In this document: positions 9,945 through 18,235 of the stretch, one piece after another
Position numbering within the stretch: the first letter of the stretch is position 1
Layout: the number at the start of each line of letters is the position of its first letter
NCBI RefSeq assembly: GCF_030209175.1
Contig: NZ_JARVSM010000008.1
Coordinates: 124,001 to 188,000 of the forward strand
Source of the DNA: Pseudomonas sp. efr-133-TYG-5
Lineage (GTDB): Bacteria; Pseudomonadota; Gammaproteobacteria; Pseudomonadales; Pseudomonadaceae
Length of the DNA stretch: 64,000 nt
Direction of reading: 5' to 3'
Notes under the pieces: generated by a model
What the model was told of the DNA's origin: nothing
The model's database searches: none
The model's input: the letters and a program-made list of their open reading frames with translations, nothing else
Position numbers and translations under genes: made by a program

Positions 9945-10727
9945 ATGCAGCTCGAATTTCATCAGGTCGACGCTTTCAGTGATCGGCCGTTCAGTGGCAA
10001 CCCGGCCATGGTTTATCGGCTCGACGCCTGGCTGGCGGATGAGCTGATGCAGAAGATCGCCGCCGAGCACAATCTGGCGGAAACCGCTTTTGTGGTGCGT
10101 GAAGGGGCGGCGTGGCATATCCGCTGGTTCACCCCGACCACCGAAGTGCCGCTGTGCGGTCACGCGACGCTGGCCAGTGCCTACGTGCTGTTCGAAATCT
10201 ATAAGGAAAATGCCGAGCGCCTGGACTTCACCTGCAAGTCCGGACCGCTGAGCGTCAGTCGCGAGGGCGCACGGCTGTGGCTGGATTTCCCGGCCATCGT
10301 GCCCTCGGAGATTGGCGTGACCCTGGATGTCGAACGCGCTTTGGGCGTGGAAGCGGTGGATGTACTCGGTTCCAACGAGCTGTTCGTGGTGCTGGAGTCG
10401 GAGCAGGCCGTGCTCGATTGCCAGCCGGACATGGTTGCGCTGGCGAAACTGCCGTGGCTCGGCGCCATCGTCACCGCGCGCGGCAACCAGCATGATTTCG
10501 TTTCGCGCTACTTCGCGCCAGCAATTGGTATCAACGAAGACCCGGTGACCGGCTCGACCCACTGCAGCCTGATTCCGTACTGGTCGAAACGTCTGGGCAA
10601 ATCGAGCCTGACCGCTTGCCAGCGTTCGGCACGGGGCGGCGAGTTGTTCTGTCGGCTGGAGGGGGAGCGGGTGAAGATTGGCGGGAATGCGACGCTGGTG
10701 GCCAGCGGCACCCTGATCTTGAGCTGA
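9945..10727 (+). CDS. PhzF-family isomerase/epimerase-like protein
   Basis: Encodes 260 residues. The start MQLEFHQVDAFSDRPFSGNPA is the standard N-terminus of the YddE/PhzF family and has GGGAG six bases upstream; a frame extending about 24 residues further is not supported. The conserved acid in HNLAETAFVV, the PLCGHATLASAYVLFE motif and the second-lobe EDPVTGSTHCSLIPYW motif are all present. The diaminopimelate-epimerase fold is clear. No phenazine genes are nearby, so the substrate is unknown. Confidence 0.9.
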   Translation: MQLEFHQVDAFSDRPFSGNPAMVYRLDAWLADELMQKIAAEHNLAETAFVVREGAAWHIRWFTPTTEVPLCGHATLASAYVLFEIYKENAERLDFTCKSGPLSVSREGARLWLDFPAIVPSEIGVTLDVERALGVEAVDVLGSNELFVVLESEQAVLDCQPDMVALAKLPWLGAIVTARGNQHDFVSRYFAPAIGINEDPVTGSTHCSLIPYWSKRLGKSSLTACQRSARGGELFCRLEGERVKIGGNATLVASGTLILS

Positions 10728-10739
10728 ACCCAAAACCAA

Positions 10740-10769
10740 CTGTGGGAGCGAGCCCGCTCCCACAGTTTT
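10740..10769. terminator. Intrinsic terminator / REP-like hairpin
   Basis: An 11-bp perfect stem (CTGTGGGAGCG / CGCTCCCACAG) with a 4-base loop and a T4 tail lies between two convergent genes. The stem uses the TGTGGGAGCGAGC unit common to Pseudomonas REP sequences, so it may be a REP half reused as a terminator. Confidence 0.75.
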
Positions 10770-10782
10770 GATCCAGGGCGGA

Positions 10783-11892
10783 TCAGAGGGCGGTGCTGTA
10801 GCGGCGGACGCCGTTTTCCACTGCCGGGATGTGTGCGGCAGTGCTGCCCGATGCCTGGAACAACACCAGATGTTCAGCCGCTACGCGAATTCCCACCTCC
10901 GCACCCACCTGATGGTCGGCGTGGCTCGGGAAGATCGACTCCAGTTGCGCGCCGGTCGGCAGTCGCAGGCGATACAGGGTCGAGGCGCCGAGGAAGGTCT
11001 TGCCGACGATCCGCGCTTTCAAGGCGCTGTCCGGGGCGTAGACGATGTCGTCCGGACGCAGCAGCACATCCACCGCACCGCCCACCGGCCAGGTGTAGGC
11101 GCGGTTGCCGCGCAATTCACCGAGTTCGGTGTGCACCGACTCCGGGCTGGCGAGCTGGCCGCGAATGAAATAGCCCTGGCCAATGAAGCTGGCGACAAAC
11201 GGCGTCGCCGGCTCGTGGTAGAGGTTGTAGGGCGTGTCCCATTGCTCCAGCCGGCCTTCCTTGAACACCCCGACATGGTCGCTGACGGCAAAGGCTTCTT
11301 CCTGGTCGTGAGTCACCAGAATCGCGCTGGTGCCACGGGCCTTGAGGATGTCGCGCACTTCGTGGCTGAGCTTGCGCCGCAGTTCGCCATCGAGGTTGGA
11401 GAACGGTTCGTCGAGCAGCAGCAGTTGCGGCTCCGGCGCCAGGGCGCGGGCGAGGGCGACGCGTTGCTGCTGGCCGCCCGACAACTCGTGGGGGAAGCGC
11501 TGGCCGAGATTCTTCAGGTTGACCAGTTCCAGCAGCTCTTCGGTGACGCGCGCCTTGTGCGGATGCTTGCGAATGCCGAAGGCGATGTTGTCCGCGACGC
11601 TCAGGTGCGGGAACAGCGCGTAGTCCTGGAACACCATGCCGATCCGGCGTTTCTCCGGGGCCAGGGTGAAACCGGCGCTGGAAATGGTTTCGCCGCCGAG
11701 CTGGATTTCCCCTTCGTGCACCGGTTCGAAACCGGCGATGGCGCGCAGGGTGGTGGTCTTGCCGCAACCGGACGAACCGAGCAGGCAGCCGATGTCGCCG
11801 GCGTTGAGGTGCAGATTGAGGTTCTGCACCACACGTTGGTCCTGATAGCCGCAAGCGAGGTTGCGCAGGTTAAGCAGTAATGGATGACTCAT
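10783..11892 (-). CDS. ABC transporter ATP-binding protein, Fe(3+)/polyamine importer type, orphan
   Basis: Encodes 369 residues. Walker A GSSGCGKTT is near residue 39, signature LSGGQQQR near 136 and Walker B LLLLDEPFSNLD near 155. The switch histidine is in LVTHDQEEA, and a C-terminal TOBE-like regulatory domain follows (VDVLLRPDDIVYA). This architecture belongs to the FbpC/PotA group. No permease or binding-protein gene is adjacent. Its start overlaps the argF stop in an ATGA at 11889-11892, so it is co-translated with argF, which P. aeruginosa also shows (recalled). Substrate unknown. Confidence 0.9.
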   Translation of the reverse strand: MSHPLLLNLRNLACGYQDQRVVQNLNLHLNAGDIGCLLGSSGCGKTTTLRAIAGFEPVHEGEIQLGGETISSAGFTLAPEKRRIGMVFQDYALFPHLSVADNIAFGIRKHPHKARVTEELLELVNLKNLGQRFPHELSGGQQQRVALARALAPEPQLLLLDEPFSNLDGELRRKLSHEVRDILKARGTSAILVTHDQEEAFAVSDHVGVFKEGRLEQWDTPYNLYHEPATPFVASFIGQGYFIRGQLASPESVHTELGELRGNRAYTWPVGGAVDVLLRPDDIVYAPDSALKARIVGKTFLGASTLYRLRLPTGAQLESIFPSHADHQVGAEVGIRVAAEHLVLFQASGSTAAHIPAVENGVRRYSTAL

Positions 11893-12812
11893 GCGTGGTG
11901 GTACGCGGGTTCGACGAGGAACTCGAGCAGGGCCTTCTGTGCGTGGAGACGGTTTTCTGCCTGATCCCAGGCGACGGAGCGCGGGTCATCAAGCAGGTCG
12001 AGACTGATTTCTTCGCCGCGGTGGGCGGGCAGGCAATGCATGAACAGCACGTCCTCGGCAGCGAGGTCGAGCAGGGCGCGATTGACCTGATATGGCGCGA
12101 ACAGCTGCAGGCGCTTGGCGGTTTCCTCTTCCTGGCCCATGGAGGTCCAGACGTCGGTGCTCACCAGGTGCGCGCCGCGCACGGCGTCCTGCGGGTCGCG
12201 GACGATGGTCACGCGATCGCCGGCGCGGGCGACGAATTCAGGGTTCGGCTCGTAGCCTTGCGGGCAGGCGATGCGCAACTGGAAATCGAACTGGATCGCC
12301 GCTTCTATATAGCTGTTGCACATGTTGTTGCCGTCGCCGATCCAGGCCACGGTCTTGCCCTGGATCGAGCCACGGTGTTCGAGGAAGGTCTGCATGTCGG
12401 CCAGCAGCTGGCACGGGTGCAGGTCGTCGGACAGGCCGTTGATCACCGGCACGCGCGAATTGGCGGCGAATTCGGTCAGTGTGCTGTGGGCAAAGGTACG
12501 GATCATCACCGCATCGAGCATGCTCGACATGACGATGGCGCAATCGCCGATCGGCTCGCCACGGCCCAGTTGGGTGTCACGCGGCGACAGAAAGATTGCC
12601 TGGCCGCCGAGCTGGATCATGCCCGCCTCGAAGGAGATCCGGGTACGGGTCGAGGACTTCTCGAAGATCATCCCCAGGACACGGTTTTTCAGAGGCTCGA
12701 ACAGTACGCCGCGGTTACGCAGGTCCTTGAGCTCAACGCCTCGACGGATCACGCTGACCAGCTCTTCGGGCGTGCAATCCATCAGGGAGAGAAAGTGCCT
12801 TGCGCTCATCAT
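11889..12812 (-). CDS. argF: Anabolic ornithine carbamoyltransferase ArgF
   Basis: Encodes a 307-residue cytoplasmic enzyme converting ornithine and carbamoyl phosphate to citrulline in arginine synthesis. The carbamoyl-phosphate motif SSTRTR is near residue 53, DLHPCQ near 129-134, and the ornithine loop FMHCLPAHRG near 264. It is shorter than the catabolic ArcB type and lacks arc neighbours, which supports the anabolic assignment. An ArgR-type site lies about 125 bases upstream of the start. Confidence 0.96.
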   Translation of the reverse strand: MMSARHFLSLMDCTPEELVSVIRRGVELKDLRNRGVLFEPLKNRVLGMIFEKSSTRTRISFEAGMIQLGGQAIFLSPRDTQLGRGEPIGDCAIVMSSMLDAVMIRTFAHSTLTEFAANSRVPVINGLSDDLHPCQLLADMQTFLEHRGSIQGKTVAWIGDGNNMCNSYIEAAIQFDFQLRIACPQGYEPNPEFVARAGDRVTIVRDPQDAVRGAHLVSTDVWTSMGQEEETAKRLQLFAPYQVNRALLDLAAEDVLFMHCLPAHRGEEISLDLLDDPRSVAWDQAENRLHAQKALLEFLVEPAYHHA

Positions 12813-13213
12813 TGACTACCTTTTTGCTACAAACCGCAGATGCTCAAAGCCTTGTTTAACGGAACAACGGGCGAGACCTGCGGCGTAAGCCGCACGGGGC
12901 GACGAAATAGGGGGAGGCGCGATATTGACACTAAATGTCGCGTTTTTCCAATAGGCTGCGCTTTTGGCGTTATTCGCAGGGGCGCCCGGAGGCTGCCGTC
13001 ACGGATTTTCAGCCAGGATTCAGGGTGGCTGCGGGGCATTTGTACACTGCGCCCGCCGGGCTTGGCAATCAGCCGCGGCGGGGAGGGCGTCGGCCTGGTC
13101 GCTTTGCGACCGCCCGGTGGTGCCATCGCTTGGTCGGATGGGCATCCTGAAACATTTGCTAAAGCAAAGTGCTGGGTTATAAATAAGTCACGAGCGACGC
13201 AGGAAGCCTCCGC
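12813..13213. promoter_or_regulatory. Divergent control region argF / small hypothetical gene
   Basis: This gene-free stretch of 401 bases holds the argF promoter, the ArgR-type box at 12936-12951 and the promoter of the gene at 13214. Short frames across it lack start signals and look like noise. Confidence 0.5.
12936..12951 (+). promoter_or_regulatory. ArgR-type operator
   Basis: TGTCGCGTTTTTCCAA matches the P. aeruginosa ArgR half-site pattern TGTCGC-N8-AA exactly (consensus recalled). A related TTGACAC element lies 11 bases upstream, giving two half-sites in direct orientation as expected for arginine-repressed argF. Position about 125 bases upstream of argF fits repression. Confidence 0.6.
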
Positions 13214-13504
13214 ATGGAATCGAAAGAAAAACTGTTAATGGAATTGCTGGGCCACACGGCACGCTCACTGACTCATCTCACCGCCTCGCTCACGTCGATG
13301 TCATTCGAGCTGCTGCGCAGTGACGATGACGTGGTCAAGGCAGCCAGTCGGCAGATGATCGATCGCATGGCCACCATCAGCTCCGGGCTCGATGAACATT
13401 GGCGCCTGATCGGTGAACTGACCGGCGTGCATGTCGCCCACGAGCAGATCGAAACCATCCAGGAAATCCAGCTGCAGGCGCCGCCGCAGCTGCCGTCGAA
13501 CTGA
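13214..13504 (+). CDS. Small conserved hypothetical protein
   Basis: Encodes 96 residues, mostly helical, with no signal peptide, membrane segment or cysteine pair. It begins MESKEKLLMELLGHTARSL with AGGAAG eight bases upstream. Distinctive stretches are SFELLRSDDDVVKAASRQMIDRM and a proline-rich end. I do not recognise a function. Codon use resembles the neighbours and the frame is clean. The next gene starts 134 bases downstream on the same strand. Confidence 0.75.
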   Translation: MESKEKLLMELLGHTARSLTHLTASLTSMSFELLRSDDDVVKAASRQMIDRMATISSGLDEHWRLIGELTGVHVAHEQIETIQEIQLQAPPQLPSN

Positions 13505-13638
13505 CCCTGGCGTTCCATCGGCTGGCCTGATGGCCGCCGATTCACAAGACGAACGTCGCTGGCGCCGTCGTGGCCCTCGGGCCATAGTTTTGTTCCCGCA
13601 GGCGCTGTTGCCTGCCCAGAACAAGACAGAGACTGGCC

Positions 13639-15744
13639 ATGACCAAGACTCTCCACCACCGTGCCTGCCACCTGTGTGAAGCCATCTGCGGCCTGACCAT
13701 CGAAACCAGCGAAACCGATGGCGGCGTGCAGATCACCTCGATCAAGGGCGATGCCCAGGACAGTTTCAGTCGCGGGCATATCTGCCCCAAGGCTGTCGCG
13801 CTGCAAGACATCCAGAACGATCCGGATCGCCTGCGCCAACCGATGCGCCGGGTCGGCAGCGAGTGGCTGCCCATCGACTGGGAGGACGCGTTCGCGCTGG
13901 TGGCCGAGCGGCTGGCGGCGATTCAGGAGCGTCATGGGCAGAACGCGGTCGCGGTGTACCAGGGCAATCCCAGCGTGCACAACTATGGGCTGATGACCCA
14001 CAGCAATTACTTTCTCGGCCTGCTGAAAACCCGCAATCGCTACTCGGCGACATCGGTCGACCAGTTGCCCCATCACCTGACCAGCCACCTGATGTACGGC
14101 CACGGCCTGCTCCTGCCGATCCCCGACATTGATCACACCGACTTCATGCTGATCCTCGGCGGCAATCCGCTGGCGTCCAACGGCAGCATCATGACCGTGC
14201 CGGATGTCGAGAAACGCCTGAAGGCGATTCAGGCCCGCGGTGGCAAAGTGGTGGTGGTTGATCCGCGGCGCAGCGAGACGGCGGCAATGGCCGACCAGCA
14301 CGTGTTCGTCCGCCCGGGCGGCGATGCGGCGCTGCTGTTCGGTCTGCTCAACACGCTGTTCAGCGAAGGCCTGACGCGCGACAGCCATCTGCCGGTGGAA
14401 GGCCTGGAAGACGTGCGCGCGGCCGTCGCCGGTTTCACCGCCGAAGCCATGAGCCCGCTGTGCGCGGTGCCCGCCGAGCAGATCCGCCAACTGGCCCGCG
14501 ACTTCGCGGCCGCGCCAAGTGCGGTGTGCTACGGCCGCATGGGCGTGTCCACCCAGGCGTTCGGGACCCTGTGCCACTGGGTGGTGCAACTGATCAATCT
14601 GGTCACCGGCAATCTCGACCGCGTCGGTGGTGCGCTGTGCACCGAACCGGCAGTGGACCTGGTGGCGTCGACCTCGGGCGGGCATTTCAACAAATGGCAG
14701 AGCCGGGTGTCCGGGCGTCCGGAATACGGCGGCGAGCTGCCGGTGTCGGCGCTGGCCGAAGAAATGCTCACCGAAGGCGAGGGGCAGATTCGGGCGCTGA
14801 TCACTGTGGCCGGCAACCCGGTGCTGTCCACGCCCAACGGTCGGCAACTGGAGCAGGCACTGGACGGCCTCGAATTCATGGTCAGCGTCGACCTGTATAT
14901 CAATGAAACCACGCGCTACGCCGACCTGATCCTGCCGTCGACGTCAGCGCTGGAGAACGATCACTACGACACCACGTTCAACCTGTTCGCGGTACGCAAC
15001 GTCACTCGCTTCAACCGCGCGATCCTCGCTAAGCCGGAAGGCGCATTGCATGACTGGGAAATCTTCGTCGGCCTGGCCAAGGCGTTTGCACTCAAGACCG
15101 GCAAGGAGCTGAAACCGACCCTGCCACCGGCGCAGATGATCGACATGGGCCTGCGCATGGGCCTGTATGGCGATGCCTCGGAGCACAAGCTGTCGCTGGC
15201 GACGCTGTTCGACCATCCGCACGGCATCGACCTCGGTGCATTGAAGCCCAACCTGGCGCCGCGCCTGAAGACCGCCAATCGGCAGGTGCAGGCGGCGCCG
15301 CCGGCGATCCTGGCTGACCTGGCGCGGTTTGCCGCGTTGCAGGCGCCGGCGGCCGACGAGTTGCTGATGATCGGCCGTCGCCATGTGCGCAGCAATAACT
15401 CGTGGATGCACAACTACCATCGGCTGGTGAAGGGCAAGCCGCGGCATCAGTTGCTGATGCACCCCGACGACCTGGCCAGCCGCGGGCTCAATGACGGGCA
15501 GTTAGTACGCGTCAGCTCGCGGGTCGGGCAGATCGAAGTCGAAGTGCTGGGCACCCTGGACATGATGAAAGGCGTGGTCAGCCTGCCGCATGGTTGGGGG
15601 CACGCGCGCCCGGGGGTGCAGATGACCATCGCCAGCGGGCAACCGGGAGCGAGTGCCAACGACCTGACCGACGAGTGTCAGCTCGATGAGCTGTCGGGCA
15701 ATGCCGCGCTCAACGGCGTGCCGGTGACGGTTGCGGCGGCTTGA
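13639..15744 (+). CDS. Molybdopterin-dependent oxidoreductase (DMSO-reductase superfamily)
   Basis: Encodes 701 residues. The N-terminal [4Fe-4S] cysteines are Cys10, Cys13, Cys17 and Cys49. Molybdopterin-guanine-dinucleotide binding regions follow, including DFMLILGGNPLASNGS, VVVVDPRRSETA and a C-terminal GHARPGVQMTIASGQ-type segment. There is no twin-arginine signal, so the enzyme should be cytoplasmic like assimilatory nitrate reductase or formate dehydrogenase relatives. No small subunit or maturation gene is adjacent. Substrate cannot be read from sequence. Confidence 0.9.
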   Translation: MTKTLHHRACHLCEAICGLTIETSETDGGVQITSIKGDAQDSFSRGHICPKAVALQDIQNDPDRLRQPMRRVGSEWLPIDWEDAFALVAERLAAIQERHGQNAVAVYQGNPSVHNYGLMTHSNYFLGLLKTRNRYSATSVDQLPHHLTSHLMYGHGLLLPIPDIDHTDFMLILGGNPLASNGSIMTVPDVEKRLKAIQARGGKVVVVDPRRSETAAMADQHVFVRPGGDAALLFGLLNTLFSEGLTRDSHLPVEGLEDVRAAVAGFTAEAMSPLCAVPAEQIRQLARDFAAAPSAVCYGRMGVSTQAFGTLCHWVVQLINLVTGNLDRVGGALCTEPAVDLVASTSGGHFNKWQSRVSGRPEYGGELPVSALAEEMLTEGEGQIRALITVAGNPVLSTPNGRQLEQALDGLEFMVSVDLYINETTRYADLILPSTSALENDHYDTTFNLFAVRNVTRFNRAILAKPEGALHDWEIFVGLAKAFALKTGKELKPTLPPAQMIDMGLRMGLYGDASEHKLSLATLFDHPHGIDLGALKPNLAPRLKTANRQVQAAPPAILADLARFAALQAPAADELLMIGRRHVRSNNSWMHNYHRLVKGKPRHQLLMHPDDLASRGLNDGQLVRVSSRVGQIEVEVLGTLDMMKGVVSLPHGWGHARPGVQMTIASGQPGASANDLTDECQLDELSGNAALNGVPVTVAAA

Positions 15745-15841
15745 GCAAGTCTGTCGGGGAGACCGAGCAGGGCGCTCGGGATTCCGTTACAATGCGCCAC
15801 CGTGCCGACCCGTGAGTCGGAAAGTTCAGCCGAGGTGCTCC

Positions 15842-16183
15842 ATGGATATCATCGAAACGATTAAAGAGCAGATTGCCAACAACACCATTCTGCTTTACAT
15901 GAAAGGCTCGCCGAATGCCCCACAATGTGGCTTCTCCGCGAAAGCTGCGCAGGCTGTGATGGGCTGTGGCGAGAAGTTCGCCTACGTCGACATCCTGCAG
16001 AACCCGGAAATCCGTGCCAACCTGCCGAAGTACGCCAACTGGCCGACGTTCCCGCAGCTGTGGGTCGCCGGTGAACTGGTCGGCGGCAGCGACATCATGG
16101 CTGAAATGTTCGCCAACGGTGAGCTGCAGACCCTGGTCAAGGAAGCATCCGCCAAGGCTGCTGCGGCCAAGACCGACGCCTGA
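15842..16183 (+). CDS. grxD: Monothiol glutaredoxin GrxD
   Basis: Encodes 113 residues with the monothiol active site CGFS at 29-32, and the WPTFPQLWVAGELVGGSDI region with the cis-proline and glutathione-binding GG. CGFS glutaredoxins carry and deliver [2Fe-2S] clusters with BolA partners. The start MDIIETIKEQI matches the family; the frame extends upstream but lacks homology there. It precedes bacterioferritin and bfd genes, an iron-handling neighbourhood. Confidence 0.96.
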   Translation: MDIIETIKEQIANNTILLYMKGSPNAPQCGFSAKAAQAVMGCGEKFAYVDILQNPEIRANLPKYANWPTFPQLWVAGELVGGSDIMAEMFANGELQTLVKEASAKAAAAKTDA

Positions 16184-16261
16184 TCCAGGTTTCACTCGGC
16201 GCACGCTTGTGCTGCAGGCGCCGAGTGACTCGAGGCTGCGATCTTTCGATCTGCAGCCAAT

Positions 16262-16299
16262 AAAAAGCCCCGCACCTCGAAAGAGGGCGGGGCTTTTTA
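16262..16299. terminator. Bidirectional intrinsic terminator
   Basis: An A5 run, stem GCCCCGC/GCGGGGC with an inner CCTC/GAGG helix and a T5 run lie between the convergent grxD and bfr genes. Confidence 0.9.
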
Positions 16300-16351
16300 G
16301 TGCGTTGGAAAAGTGATCGCGAGTGGCCGCTGTCGCAGCCTGAACCCGCTC

Positions 16352-16825
16352 TTACTCTTCGCCCATCTGCGATTGCAGATAGTTCTCCAGGCCGACCTTG
16401 TCGATCAGGCCCAGTTGGGTTTCCAGCCAGTCGATGTGTTCTTCTTCGGACTCGAGGATGTCTTCGAGCAGTTCACGGCTGCCGAAGTCGCCAACGCTTT
16501 CGCAATGGGCGATCGCGGCCTTGAGGTCGGCGTGCCCGGTACGCTCGATACGCAGATCGCACTCGAGCATTTCCCGGGTGTGCTCACCGATGTGCAGCTT
16601 GCCCAGATCCTGCACGTTGGGCAGGCCTTCGAGAAACAGGATGCGCTTGATCAGCTTGTCCGCGTGCTTCATCTCGTCGATGGATTCGTGGTACTCGTGT
16701 TTGCCCAGCTTGTTCAGGCCCCAATCTTCATACATGCGCGCATGCAGGAAGTACTGATTGATCGCGACCAGCTCATTGGCAAGGATCTTGTTGAGATGCT
16801 GGATGACTGTAATGTCGCCTTTCAT
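16352..16825 (-). CDS. bfr: Bacterioferritin (haem-binding)
   Basis: Encodes a 157-residue four-helix subunit of the 24-mer iron store. Ferroxidase ligands are visible at Glu18, Glu51 and His54, with the later EEEHIDWLE motif. The haem-ligand methionine is Met52 (DEMKHADK), marking a haem-binding BfrB-type protein. Downstream bfd on the same strand encodes the ferredoxin that extracts iron from it. Confidence 0.96.
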   Translation of the reverse strand: MKGDITVIQHLNKILANELVAINQYFLHARMYEDWGLNKLGKHEYHESIDEMKHADKLIKRILFLEGLPNVQDLGKLHIGEHTREMLECDLRIERTGHADLKAAIAHCESVGDFGSRELLEDILESEEEHIDWLETQLGLIDKVGLENYLQSQMGEE

Positions 16826-16875
16826 GATGGGAGTCCTGCCCTGTAATAGCTGTATATAAGGCGGAGTTTGAGCTG

Positions 16876-16889
16876 CACTCTTAAGAGTG
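16876..16889. promoter_or_regulatory. Perfect 14-bp palindrome upstream of bfr
   Basis: CACTCTTAAGAGTG lies about 50 bases upstream of the bfr start in an AT-rich 200-base gap between bfr and bfd. It could be an operator, but I cannot assign a regulator. The surrounding AT-rich run probably holds the bfr promoter. Confidence 0.3.
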
Positions 16890-16983
16890 TCAAACCTAAG
16901 TTATTGAATAATAAATGAAATTAAATCTGAATAAGAATGTTTGTGTTCCGCGTCTAGCACCTAAGCAATTGATTTGCGGACAT

Positions 16984-17010
16984 AAAAAAACCGGACATAT
17001 GTCCGGTTCT
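16984..17010 (-). terminator. Intrinsic terminator of bfd
   Basis: In the bfd direction a palindromic stem (AACCGGACAT / ATGTCCGGTT) is followed by a run of Ts, just after the bfd stop codon. Confidence 0.85.
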
Positions 17011-17025
17011 TTGAAATAGGGGCAA

Positions 17026-17244
17026 TTACGCGGCAGTAAATTCTACCGGATAAGGGATCGCGGCCTGGGCGGTTTGCAGCTTGGTCAGGGTTTCGCGAAC
17101 CACTTCCTTGGCCAGGCAGGCACATTTGCCGCATTGGCTGGCAACGCCAGTGGCCTGACGAACTTCTTTATAGCTGCAGCAACCTTCATAGATCGCTTCG
17201 CGGATCTGTCCGTCGGTGACGCCAGTGCAGAGGCAAACATACAT
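17026..17244 (-). CDS. bfd: Bacterioferritin-associated ferredoxin Bfd
   Basis: Encodes 72 residues. MYVCLCTGVTDGQIREAIYEGCCSY... carries a [2Fe-2S] cluster bound by Cys4, Cys6, Cys38 and Cys41 (family pattern CxC...CxxC). Bfd docks on bacterioferritin and donates electrons to release stored Fe(2+). I start at the MYVC methionine as in P. aeruginosa Bfd; an in-frame ATG ten codons upstream would add an untypical leader, although the ribosome site of the chosen start is weak. A Fur-like box lies about 48 bases upstream, consistent with induction in iron starvation. Confidence 0.94.
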   Translation of the reverse strand: MYVCLCTGVTDGQIREAIYEGCCSYKEVRQATGVASQCGKCACLAKEVVRETLTKLQTAQAAIPYPVEFTAA

Positions 17245-17291
17245 AAGTAATAACCGTCGCTGGTTGTGACTCAATTGCGATGGATCTTAAT

Positions 17292-17310
17292 GCTAACGAG
17301 AATGATTGTC
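17292..17310. promoter_or_regulatory. Fur box upstream of bfd
   Basis: GCTAACGAGAATGATTGTC reads on the minus strand as GACAATCATTCTCGTTAGC, about 13 of 19 matches to the Fur consensus GATAATGATAATCATTATC. It lies upstream of bfd in a 314-base gap shared with the divergent peroxiredoxin promoter. Iron-repressed bfd is known in Pseudomonas. Confidence 0.65.
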
Positions 17311-17558
17311 AAAGTGCTTTCGGAGCGCTTTGCATCCGAAACACGGGTGACTGACGAACGGTGGTGGGTGGCCATTTGCTTGGCCCTGTAAATGCAGCGC
17401 GATGACCTGCTGTGGATAAAAAACCGTTAAGGACAGGCCAAACACGCAGTGTATGATGGTCGGCCCTTGCGAAGAGGGATCGTGTCACAGGGCTGTCGCT
17501 TGAGGGTGGCAGGCTGGCGCGAACCCTGAACTTCAAGTTTTTACACCAGGAGATATCA

Positions 17559-18161
17559 ATGAGCGTACTCGTAGGCAAACAAGCCCCTGACTTCACCGTC
17601 CCGGCCGTACTCGGCAATGGCGAGATCGTTGACAGCTTCACCCTGTCCTCGGCCATCAAAGGCAAATACGGCCTGGTGTTCTTCTACCCACTGGACTTCA
17701 CCTTCGTCTGCCCGTCCGAGCTGATCGCTCTGGACAACCGCATGGCCGACTTCAAGGCGCGCAACGTCGAAGTGATCGCGGTGTCGATCGACTCGCACTT
17801 CACCCACAACGCCTGGCGCAACACCCCGGTCAACAATGGCGGCATCGGCCAGGTGAAATACACCATGGCTGCCGACATGAAGCACGACATCGCCAAGGCC
17901 TACGACGTTGAGTCCGAAGGCGGCGTGGCTTTCCGTGGCGCGTTCCTGATCGACGACAAAGGCGTTGTCCGTTCGCAGATCATCAACGACCTGCCGCTGG
18001 GCCGTAACATGGAAGAGCTGATCCGTCTGGTCGACGCCCTGCAATTCCACGAAGAGCACGGCGAAGTCTGCCCTGCCAACTGGAAAAAAGGCGACAAAGG
18101 CATGAACGCTTCGCCAGAAGGCGTTGCGGCCTACCTGACTGAGAACGCTGCTGCCCTGTAA
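17559..18161 (+). CDS. Typical 2-Cys peroxiredoxin (AhpC/Prx1 family)
   Basis: Encodes a 200-residue cytoplasmic peroxidase. The peroxidatic Cys51 is in DFTFVCPSE and the resolving Cys171 in GEVCPANW, both conserved. The C-terminal tail is of Prx1/AhpC type. The ribosome site AGGAG precedes the start. It faces away from bfd, so iron storage and peroxide defence genes sit together. No dedicated reductase gene (ahpF) is adjacent; thioredoxin is a likely donor. Confidence 0.94.
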   Translation: MSVLVGKQAPDFTVPAVLGNGEIVDSFTLSSAIKGKYGLVFFYPLDFTFVCPSELIALDNRMADFKARNVEVIAVSIDSHFTHNAWRNTPVNNGGIGQVKYTMAADMKHDIAKAYDVESEGGVAFRGAFLIDDKGVVRSQIINDLPLGRNMEELIRLVDALQFHEEHGEVCPANWKKGDKGMNASPEGVAAYLTENAAAL

Positions 18162-18180
18162 GGCGCACCGTCGAGGTACA

Positions 18181-18209
18181 AAAAAACCGGCCCACGTGGC
18201 CGGTTTTTT
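18181..18209. terminator. Bidirectional intrinsic terminator
   Basis: A6 run, stem CCGGCC/GGCCGG with a 5-base loop, and T6 run between the convergent peroxiredoxin and rnt genes. Confidence 0.9.
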
Positions 18210-18235
18210 CATGCGCGGGATGTATTCGCCGAGAA

